Shown here in pieces: positions 1 through 4,544 of a stretch of DNA of 5,439 nt (positions are counted from its first letter, which is position 1; each line of letters opens with the position of its first letter). The stretch spans positions 1 through 5,439 of the forward strand of contig JAHFPE010000066.1 of assembly GCA_023261345.1 (NCBI GenBank), written 5' to 3'. The position numbers and the translations under genes are program-made. The notes beneath the pieces were generated by a model, which saw nothing but the letters and a program-made list of their open reading frames with translations, did no database searches and was not told the DNA's origin. Source of the DNA: Candidatus Woesearchaeota archaeon (GTDB lineage: Archaea > Nanobdellota > Nanobdellia > Woesearchaeales > ARS49).

Positions 1-178
1 CGTATGGAGAAACAAACACTGGCTTGAGGTATCCTTTTCCGAGGAGAAACGTGATGTGATTGTTAACAGTGCGCCAGTTAATGCCTGCTTCGCTTGCTGC
101 TTGATTCACTGTTTTTTGACCTGTTGCAAACGTTCGTAGCAGTTTATGACGGAGAACTTCGAATGTGCGCTTGTTCAT
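1..178 (-). CDS. Winged helix-turn-helix transcriptional regulator, N-terminal part (runs off left edge)
   Basis: The 59 visible residues begin MNKRTFEVLRHKLLRTFATG and continue through VNQAASEAGINWRTVNNHITFLLGKGYLKPV. This reads as helix 1 (about 3-18), a helix-turn-helix (about 23-45, with recognition helix INWRTVNNHITFLL) and the start of a wing (GKGYLKPVFVSPY). The pattern is the ArsR/MarR-like winged-helix fold common in archaeal DNA-binding regulators; the ligand and targets cannot be told. The ATG at 176-178 is chosen because AGGTG lies about six bases upstream and a TATA box (TTTATAAA) sits about 40 bases upstream. The reading frame is still open at base 1, so the C-terminal part is missing. 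It is transcribed divergently from the gene at 440 across a 261-bp gap, so it could control that neighbour, but nothing in the sequence proves it. Confidence 0.8.
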   Translation of the reverse strand, partial: MNKRTFEVLRHKLLRTFATGQKTVNQAASEAGINWRTVNNHITFLLGKGYLKPVFVSPY

Positions 179-183
179 CAAAA

Positions 184-221
184 CACCTGTATTTGCGCTA
201 TTTACCTTGTTTGTTTATAAA
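184..221 (-). promoter_or_regulatory. TATA box and ribosome binding site of the winged-helix regulator
   Basis: GTTTATAAAC (213-222, itself a palindrome) contains a good archaeal TATA box on the minus strand. A start site about 25 bases downstream would fall near 192, leaving a leader of about 14 bases. That leader contains AGGTG (184-188 on the minus strand) as a Shine-Dalgarno element at normal distance from the ATG. Confidence 0.6.
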
Positions 222-258
222 CATTACCTATTAATAGATATAAGTTAAGCTTATTATG

Positions 259-379
259 GTAATATATTAATACTTTTGAAGGTATAAGTTGGGTCTTTAC
301 TAAATGTTCGCAAGTTCACTCGCCCAACCTCTCAAGAAGGGATCTTTTCAATAGCTCAAATCTTACGGCGATATTGAAA
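259..379 (+). promoter_or_regulatory. Intergenic stretch with AT-rich box and two inverted repeats
   Basis: The gap between the divergent genes holds an AT-rich TATA-like stretch (TAATATATTAA, about 260-270) and two inverted repeats downstream of it: GTTGGG (288-293) with CCCAAC (323-328), and TTTCAATA (346-353) with TATTGAAA (372-379). If transcription starts near 290, both would lie in a leader of about 150 bases before the ATG at 440. They could be structured leader RNA or protein-binding sites. A second TATA-like TTTAAGAA at 410-417 is correctly placed for a leaderless start at 440. The sequence does not decide between the two. Confidence 0.3.
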
Positions 380-439
380 CGTTCGACATTGCCTCACCCT
401 TACGAAATGTTTAAGAATCAACCTTGCTCTGCCACTAAT

Positions 440-889
440 ATGAAAGCAAGAGAGGGAAAGTATATGTTTGTTCTACTTGTACTTGTCATTGTTGCAGGAG
501 TGGTTGCGTTGTTTAGTGAACAAACCCCGGGTAAAGCAATTCAAGCAAGCAACGTTGCAGACTCACTTGAGGAGTATGATGATGTTACCTTGCCAGTTGT
601 GTATTGTGGAATGATTCCTCTTGGAACAACTACGATTCATCTTGACAAATACACAACAGTTGGGAAATTACGACGAGCAGTCCGTGCAGCAGAGCTACAA
701 AGTACGCTTCAATTACCAATTGCCTGCGCATTTGATTGTGGTCTTCGGTTGTTACCTGCAACAAATGAAAAAGATTTCGTTAAACTTATGACGCAAACAA
801 ACTTTGGTGAGTCACTTGATACACTTTCGTGCAGTCTTCCATACGTTCAAGTTAGAAATGGCGCTGGACAAGAAGTACATTTTGGATAA
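440..889 (+). CDS. Small membrane-anchored cysteine-containing protein of unknown function
   Basis: The protein is 149 residues when started at ATG 440. A short basic N-terminus (MKAREGK) is followed by one hydrophobic segment (about residues 8-25, YMFVLLVLVIVAGVVALF). This makes a signal anchor with the rest probably outside the cytoplasm. The remainder is a roughly 120-residue soluble domain with four cysteines (56, 96, 100, 131), including a CAFDCG pair, which could form disulfides or bind metal. I do not recognise the family. The frame stays open upstream to a TTG at 374, but that extension adds a polar, unlikely N-terminus. TTTAAGAA at 410-417 fits leaderless transcription from 440. An alternative ATG at 464, preceded by GAGAGGG, would remove the basic residues that usually precede an anchor. 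It is convergent with the PLP enzyme at 959. Confidence 0.72.
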   Translation: MKAREGKYMFVLLVLVIVAGVVALFSEQTPGKAIQASNVADSLEEYDDVTLPVVYCGMIPLGTTTIHLDKYTTVGKLRRAVRAAELQSTLQLPIACAFDCGLRLLPATNEKDFVKLMTQTNFGESLDTLSCSLPYVQVRNGAGQEVHFG

Positions 890-952
890 TGCAATTGCAA
901 AACACATTCTCTCTTTTCTGTAACTAGTCCTAGTGGCTTTGGCCATAATACA

Positions 953-959
953 TTTTTTT
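953..959 (+). terminator. T-tract terminator after the membrane protein gene
   Basis: Seven consecutive T on the plus strand follow the stop codon at 887-889 by about 65 bases, with a shorter T-rich stretch (CTCTCTTTTCTG) in between. This is the usual intrinsic termination signal in archaea. The tract abuts the stop codon of the convergent gene. Confidence 0.4.
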
Positions 960-2221
960 CAAGGAGTTTTCTTCAATGTTTCACTCAGATAACGCATTCC
1001 CCAATCAAGTTCTTCTTGCAAAGTATACGGCGCTGGACCAAGACGAAGGATTTTACCACGATTATCAGTCCAAATTGCGTAATCATTTTTGAGCATAGAT
1101 TGAACCTTGCCTGCGCGTTCTGCTGTTCCAATATCAATTGCAAGGAATGGACCCCTTCTTGCGTCAAGTGGAGATGAAACAACTTCGCAATTATATTTCC
1201 GAAGACCGAATTCTTCAAATACGTCCATCAAATATTTCGTTTGGTAGAGATTGTTTCTCTCAAGTAATTCAACAGTGAGCCCTCTTTCATCCATCAACTT
1301 GAATGCAGCATTCTGCCGACAAAGACCAGTTGCATCAAATGTTGCGCCTGCAAATTTTGCAGCACCTTCATTATATCTTATCGGTACAGGATATTTTTCT
1401 TCCTTTAACGCAGGAAAATCAGCAAACCAACCAGTGATTGTAGGGATTAATCTTGTAGATTTCGGTACTCTAAGCCACGCTGCACCCTCACCACCTTGTG
1501 CGTATTTGTATCCTGTGCCAGTCACAAACGCATCACCATAATCCCGATCAACATTCATCATCCGTACATTGCACATGTGCGCAGCATCAAGGAGTACACT
1601 TGCGCCAACTGAACTCGCTTTCTCAACAATTCTTGGTACGTCTTGTAATACAAATCCATCATTAAAGAATACAGTTGAAACTAAAACCGCATTAGTGCCA
1701 GGAGTTATTGCTTTTACAATGCGATCAGTAAGAGAATCTTTATCCTCTGTAGAAACAAATTCTACGTCCACGTCACGTTGCCCTTGCAATGCAAGAAGCT
1801 GACGAAGCAACGACTGAAATTCGGAGGAAGTACTCACAATACGGGTCTCATGATCCCAATGCCAACTTGAAAGAAAAGGTGATACGAGTTCATGAGTGTT
1901 ATGACCATTAATGATACTATTGGGATCAGCGCACCCAATCCGTTTTGCAATTCCTTTCTGAAACTCTGGCAATACTTCACCAAAAATAACCCCCCACTTA
2001 TCGTCAACGAATTTGTGTGCAAGAGACGTTGCATACCTTGCTGCCTCATCTGCAACATCTGGCTGCGCTTGATGCGAATGACCAGTTAGAAGAATTCTAT
2101 TTGGAGCTTTGTCGTCAGTTTGCTCGGCCGCATTTAACGTTCTCGAGTATAAGCAACGAAGCGACGTTGGATCAATGGGAGGATTGTACGTCATGTTTCT
2201 TTTCTTCATTCTCTCATTCAC
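959..2221 (-). CDS. Kynureninase-like PLP-dependent enzyme (aminotransferase class V fold)
   Basis: The protein is 420 residues, the usual length for fold-type I PLP enzymes. Visible landmarks are: ILLTGHSHQAQPDVA (43-57), corresponding to the N-terminal active-site loop; NGHNTHELV (105-113) in the phosphate-binding region; LLDAAHMCNV (210-219), giving the D212-x-x-H215 pair that holds the cofactor ring; TGYKYAQGGEG (236-246), with Tyr238 next to the Schiff-base Lys239; GWFADF (264-269); ATFDATGLCRQNA (293-305); and ILRLGPAPY (391-399), matching the C-terminal arginine region that binds the substrate carboxylate in kynureninase. Known family members cleave kynurenine to anthranilate and alanine, but many homologues have other or unknown substrates, and no tryptophan-pathway gene is nearby. 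The longest start is GTG 2221; ATG 2209 and ATG 2194 are in frame and may be the real start. An upstream in-frame TGA lies at 2228-2230. No TATA box lies between it and the tRNA-Gly upstream, so it is probably co-transcribed with that tRNA. Confidence 0.8.
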   Translation of the reverse strand: MNERMKKRNMTYNPPIDPTSLRCLYSRTLNAAEQTDDKAPNRILLTGHSHQAQPDVADEAARYATSLAHKFVDDKWGVIFGEVLPEFQKGIAKRIGCADPNSIINGHNTHELVSPFLSSWHWDHETRIVSTSSEFQSLLRQLLALQGQRDVDVEFVSTEDKDSLTDRIVKAITPGTNAVLVSTVFFNDGFVLQDVPRIVEKASSVGASVLLDAAHMCNVRMMNVDRDYGDAFVTGTGYKYAQGGEGAAWLRVPKSTRLIPTITGWFADFPALKEEKYPVPIRYNEGAAKFAGATFDATGLCRQNAAFKLMDERGLTVELLERNNLYQTKYLMDVFEEFGLRKYNCEVVSSPLDARRGPFLAIDIGTAERAGKVQSMLKNDYAIWTDNRGKILRLGPAPYTLQEELDWGMRYLSETLKKTP

Positions 2222-2231
2222 TAACGTTCAC

Positions 2232-2311
2232 GATGCGCCTGCCGGACAAAACCGACGTCGCCATACGCTCATCGGCGAGCCCCGCATTCGTTGGTTCGCG
2301 ACTGCTCATGA
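2232..2311 (-). ncRNA. GC-rich three-hairpin stretch with tRNA-Gly-like 3' end; possible tRNA relic
   Basis: On the minus strand, directly after tRNA-Gly, the sequence folds into three successive hairpins. The first is GCAGTCG with CGAATGC (2284-2305, one G-A mismatch). The second is TCGCC with GGCGA (2258-2278, 11-nt loop). The third is GTCGG with CCGGC (2241-2256, 6-nt loop), followed by AGGCGCA. The order resembles the D, anticodon and T arms of a tRNA, and the last 14 bases (2232-2245) are identical to those ending the tRNA-Gly gene (2310-2323). It also shares GAATGCGG with the tRNA. No 5' acceptor strand complementary to AGGCGC is present, so it is not a normal tRNA. It could be a decayed tRNA copy, a recombination scar, or a tRNA-like RNA cut from the tRNA-mRNA transcript. 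No convincing C/D-box or H/ACA motifs are seen. Confidence 0.35.
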
Positions 2312-2394
2312 TGCGCCTGCCGGGAATCGGACCCGGGTCTCAGCCTGATTGCAAAAAATGGCAAGGCCGCATTCTACCACTAGACCACAAGCGC
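2312..2394 (-). tRNA. tRNA-Gly(GCC) with a 12-nt intron
   Basis: The cloverleaf reads from 2394 down to 2312: acceptor GCGCTTG pairs with CAGGCGC, and the discriminator is A. The D arm contains AGTGGTA. The anticodon stem CGGCC pairs with GGCTG, the loop begins TTGCCA with anticodon GCC, and the T stem CCGGG pairs with CCCGG. Mature length is 71 nt, and CCA is not encoded. The intron (2347-2358) splits the gene between positions 37 and 38. Oddities: the T loop is TCCGATT rather than TTCGATT, so position 55, nearly always U, is C; and D-stem pair 12-23 is C-A. Either may be real, edited in the RNA, or a sequencing error. The PLP-enzyme gene follows on the same strand with no promoter of its own. 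Confidence 0.93.
2347..2358 (-). other. 12-nt archaeal tRNA-Gly intron at canonical position 37/38
   Basis: The intron reads TTTTTTGCAATC on the minus strand. Bases TTGC (tRNA positions 32-35) pair with intron GCAA to form the 4-bp central helix. The 3' splice site lies in the three-base bulge TC^A between this helix and the anticodon stem. The 5' site (CA^T) falls in an 8-nt loop rather than a closed bulge, so the substrate is a reduced bulge-helix-loop form of the tRNA splicing endonuclease site. Confidence 0.85.
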
Positions 2395-2420
2395 AATACG
2401 TGCGTGATTCACTTTACTTC

Positions 2421-2428
2421 TTTTAAAG
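2421..2428 (-). promoter_or_regulatory. TATA box of tRNA-Gly (and probably of the PLP-enzyme transcript)
   Basis: The minus strand reads AAACCTTTAAAAGAAG. The TTTAAAA core is centred about 26-30 bases upstream of the tRNA 5' end at 2394, with purine-rich bases on its upstream side like a BRE. It is the only good TATA box before the downstream enzyme gene on this strand. Confidence 0.6.
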
Positions 2429-2556
2429 GTTTGTCAATAATCAGGTGGCATCATTCGATTGAAGGATAAAAATTTTTATTCGTAGCGTTGTGAACGAGTT
2501 ACTGTAGTCTGCAATTCACTTAATAATTACTTGATAGTAATTACTTCAACGAAACA

Positions 2557-2564
2557 TTTATAAA
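2557..2564 (+). promoter_or_regulatory. TATA box of the kinase-like gene (leaderless)
   Basis: ACATTTATAAATTGG contains TTTATAAA centred 26-27 bases before ATG 2587. This puts the transcription start on the A of the start codon and predicts a leaderless mRNA. No Shine-Dalgarno element precedes the ATG, which agrees. Confidence 0.7.
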
Positions 2565-2586
2565 TTGGTAAAAATAAGATCTTTTT

Positions 2587-3402
2587 ATGATTGATACTCC
2601 TCAACTTTCCATTGAAAAAGCAAATACTATGTTGACAGTGGAGAACCTCGTTTCTATATGGAAAACAGGCATGTCTACAAAGAATCTCGTGGAAGGTAAA
2701 ACACGAATAACGGTAGAAGGAATTGAGGTAAAGATTGAAAGTTTATTAGGTTCAGGAGGAACCAAAGCGGTGTACTCAGTTACACTAAATTGTAAAAAGT
2801 ATGCAATGGCGATTTGCCAATATAATGATGCACCTGGAATAATATCAGAAAAATGGAGTTCTTGCTTATGCGAACCTGAAAATACTAAATTACTTCAGAA
2901 TCAGGGCTTTTTGGTGAATGAAGAATCGAGAATTGTACATGTGGCTATTAACGGTTATGATTTTCCTGCGCTCATGATGAAAAGATATCAAGACCATCCT
3001 TTTAGGATATATGATTCAAAAAATAGAATACAGGGAATCCCTTTTAGTGCTGTTAAAGGGGTTGATGATTGCATTAGCGAACTTCAAAGCGTAAGAAAAG
3101 ATATTAGGAAATTGATTAAGGCAGGAATAGTGTTGATAGGGGACAGTTTTACTATTTGTTCTCAGAATAATATTCTCCGATTATATCTTAATGATTTAGG
3201 CAATCTTCAATATGACGAAATAACTTGTGATGAAATAGATGGAGTATTAGTTAAGTATTCAAACTTCGCACGAATAGCTTACCTTAATGCACACAGTGAC
3301 ATCGCTATTCGCAATAACTCCTTTTTTTCTACGCTTCGTATTGGATGCACTGGCGAACCATTGAAAACTAATTTTATAGATTCTGTTAGAGGAGAAGATT
3401 AG
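2587..3402 (+). CDS. Atypical protein kinase-like protein, possibly a pseudokinase
   Basis: The protein is 271 residues. A glycine-rich loop is visible (LLGSGGTKAVYSV, 53-65), followed by a beta-3-like strand KKYAMAICQ (70-78). Where kinases carry the ATP-binding lysine (AxK), this has AMAIC, so that lysine is absent or displaced. Next come a glutamate-containing helix region (CEPENTKLL, 95-103), a hinge-like FPALMMKRY (126-134), and a catalytic segment LIGDSFTICSQNNILRLY (183-200), with Asp186 and Asn194/195 in the places of the HxD aspartate and the following Asn. NDLGN (202-206) stands in for the DFG motif. This layout resembles the RIO/lipopolysaccharide-kinase branch of atypical kinases, but the exact family is unclear. 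Codon use differs from its neighbours: 12 of 28 Ile codons are ATA, against 2 in the PLP enzyme and none seen in the glycosylase. This suggests recent acquisition or relaxed constraint. It is leaderless, monocistronic, and convergent with the glycosylase. Confidence 0.8.
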   Translation: MIDTPQLSIEKANTMLTVENLVSIWKTGMSTKNLVEGKTRITVEGIEVKIESLLGSGGTKAVYSVTLNCKKYAMAICQYNDAPGIISEKWSSCLCEPENTKLLQNQGFLVNEESRIVHVAINGYDFPALMMKRYQDHPFRIYDSKNRIQGIPFSAVKGVDDCISELQSVRKDIRKLIKAGIVLIGDSFTICSQNNILRLYLNDLGNLQYDEITCDEIDGVLVKYSNFARIAYLNAHSDIAIRNNSFFSTLRIGCTGEPLKTNFIDSVRGED

Positions 3403-3421
3403 GGCACATTCGTAATGTGTC
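3403..3421 (+). terminator. Stem-loop directly after the kinase-like gene
   Basis: GGCACATT (3403-3410) pairs with AATGTGTC (3414-3421), eight base pairs with one G-U and a 3-nt loop, starting at the base after the TAG stop. It is followed by a moderately T-rich stretch and, farther on, five T at 3486-3490. It may stabilise the mRNA 3' end or aid termination. Confidence 0.35.
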
Positions 3422-3435
3422 ATTTCATTCGTCAT

Positions 3436-3442
3436 AAAAAAA
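3436..3442 (-). terminator. T7 terminator of the glycosylase gene
   Basis: Seven A on the plus strand give a T7 tract on the minus strand about 55 bases after the TAA stop (3495-3497) of the glycosylase, with another T run (3462-3466) before it. This is a typical archaeal oligo-T terminator. Confidence 0.45.
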
Positions 3443-3494
3443 TCTTTTCGGTCCAGCAGACAAAAATTTGCTTTTGAAGTCAAAATTTTTAGTA

Positions 3495-4301
3495 TTACGT
3501 CGAACTGTACGGGCTTTCAAACAGAAGTCGAGAAGGAGTTTCCTCATCTTCTGCACGTGCACGACTTGCACCATCCACCCAAAATAATGTTGTGATAAGC
3601 GCACCATTGGGTCGAGAACAACCGTCTTGCAAAAGTTCTTCATTCGTGCATTCTTCTAGGATTCTTTTTTCAATACGTTCATACTCACCAATTCTTGGAT
3701 ACGCGATAATCTTTCTTCCATCAGGTCTCGCCTGCGGCACTCTAAACTTTTTTGCAACATTGATTCCAAGTCCATGCGATCTAGGACCAGCAACCGCTCT
3801 TGCGACGTGTCGATCAATACAAATGAGATCTTTACCCCCCAAACAAAGATACCACAAGGAAAACGTTTTTGGTGCTAAAAACTTGTGATACTTCGCAATT
3901 TTCCTGCGAGTAGCAAGTGGGCTGTCCAACGCGTCGTCCGCAAGCGCTTCAATACCTCCTTCATAATCGCGTGCCACCTTCAAAGCTGGAGCAAATCTAT
4001 CGTTATACGGAAGACCTGCAGCATCCGCTTTTGAAGCTAAAATTTCTGGATTCAACAAATCTTCTTGAGCGTACTCATGCAAAGACTTAAGAAACTCTAA
4101 CGGCCGCTCGAAAGAACAATACTGACTACTAACACAAAACAACAATGCTTCAACCAAATATCTTGGGGTACGTTCAGGAAGACTTGGCAATTGATGATGT
4201 CTAAGTACCTGTTTTGCCTCATCTAAAAGTTCTGCCTCTAAGCACTTTCCTTTGTATAAAACATGTCCATTTGGCTTTGTAAAATTTGATGTGTAACTCA
4301 C
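3495..4301 (-). CDS. HhH-GPD DNA N-glycosylase/AP lyase, 8-oxoguanine glycosylase-like (OGG2/AGOG type)
   Basis: The protein is 268 residues. An N-terminal helix VEALLFCVSSQYCSFERPLEFL (50-71) resembles the start of the HhH-GPD core. The segment KIAKYHKFLAPKTFSLWYLCLGGKDLICIDRHVARAVAG (134-172) contains a degenerate helix-hairpin-helix with Lys145. The GPD-type loop ends in Asp163 of IDRHVAR. The 18-residue Lys-Asp spacing and the DRHxxR motif match archaeal OGG2, where lysine attacks the sugar and aspartate assists. The C-terminal YERIEKRI...ALITTLFWVDG (208-244) fits the closing helices. The expected role is excision of oxidised guanine from DNA by a bifunctional glycosylase/lyase. The substrate is inferred, and another HhH-GPD specificity is possible. 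The start is GTG 4301, the only reasonable initiation codon; a TATA-like CTTAAAAG about 26 bases upstream makes it leaderless. The acidic C-terminal tail (AEDEETPS) is unusual but short. Confidence 0.72.
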   Translation of the reverse strand: MSYTSNFTKPNGHVLYKGKCLEAELLDEAKQVLRHHQLPSLPERTPRYLVEALLFCVSSQYCSFERPLEFLKSLHEYAQEDLLNPEILASKADAAGLPYNDRFAPALKVARDYEGGIEALADDALDSPLATRRKIAKYHKFLAPKTFSLWYLCLGGKDLICIDRHVARAVAGPRSHGLGINVAKKFRVPQARPDGRKIIAYPRIGEYERIEKRILEECTNEELLQDGCSRPNGALITTLFWVDGASRARAEDEETPSRLLFESPYSST

Positions 4302-4320
4302 AACAACGTAATTTTTTTTA

Positions 4321-4376
4321 GTTGCTTTTAAGTGTTTACGCGATGTTGCTCTTTAGAAAAGTATTTTGTTGCTTTT
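4321..4376. repeat. Three 9-bp direct repeats GTTGCTYTT at the glycosylase promoter
   Basis: GTTGCTTTT (4321-4329), GTTGCTCTT (4345-4353) and GTTGCTTTT (4368-4376) recur every 23-24 bp. They begin within the TATA box and extend upstream of the glycosylase gene. The spacing of about two helical turns would place them on one DNA face, as expected for operator sites, although such short T-rich words can also recur by chance. Confidence 0.35.
4325..4332 (-). promoter_or_regulatory. TATA box of the glycosylase gene
   Basis: The minus strand reads CACTTAAAAGCAAC. The TTAAAAG core is centred about 27 bases before the GTG at 4301, giving a start site at or next to the start codon and so a leaderless transcript. 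It overlaps the first of three GTTGCTYTT repeats. Confidence 0.5.
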
Positions 4377-4489
4377 CTGAAGATTTTTTTTGAAGGTATT
4401 TCTTGCTATTACTCAAGGTGGAAATGTATTTATGCAATTCTTTGAAATTAAATTCTTTACTATTTCAGAAAGCAGAAAGGTAATTATGG

Positions 4490-4521
4490 AACTTTTTCTT
4501 TTTTTGAAAAAAGAAAAAGTT
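4490..4521. terminator. Perfect 15-bp inverted repeat of oligo-T/oligo-A; bidirectional terminator
   Basis: AACTTTTTCTTTTTT (4490-4504) is the exact reverse complement of AAAAAAGAAAAAGTT (4507-4521), separated by TG. A transcript from either side meets two T runs, T5-C-T7 on the plus strand. A further T7-C-T5 tract on the minus strand lies next to it (4526-4538 as A5-G-A7). Together they form a strong oligo-T termination zone for both directions. There is no secure gene feeding it from the left. Confidence 0.55.
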
Positions 4522-4544
4522 GAACAAAAAGAAAAAAATTCGAG

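Noticed and set aside
374..439. N-terminal extension of the membrane protein from TTG 374
   Set aside because: It adds 22 polar residues before a classic signal anchor, lacks a ribosome binding site, and the first codons sit in an inverted repeat.
1251..1802. Plus-strand open frames inside the PLP-enzyme gene
   Set aside because: They are antisense to a well-supported enzyme gene with intact motifs. Low-complexity Ser/Thr-rich translations are typical of opposite-strand shadows.
2232..2311. Box C/D or H/ACA guide RNA downstream of tRNA-Gly
   Set aside because: GATGAG and ATGAGC resemble C boxes, but no CTGA D boxes are present, and no hairpin followed by ACA at the right distance is seen on either strand.
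2017..2469. Plus-strand open frame of 150 codons across the tRNA-Gly region
   Set aside because: It lies antisense to the 5' end of the PLP-enzyme gene and runs straight through the tRNA-Gly gene, with no promoter or ribosome binding site.
3592..3888. Plus-strand 98-codon frame opposite the glycosylase gene
   Set aside because: It is antisense to the conserved catalytic region of the glycosylase, with no initiation signals.
274..4399. 12-bp word TTTTGAAGGTAT shared by 274-285 and 4388-4399
   Set aside because: One exact 12-mer match is expected by chance in a window of this size, especially in T-rich sequence, and the two contexts are otherwise unrelated.
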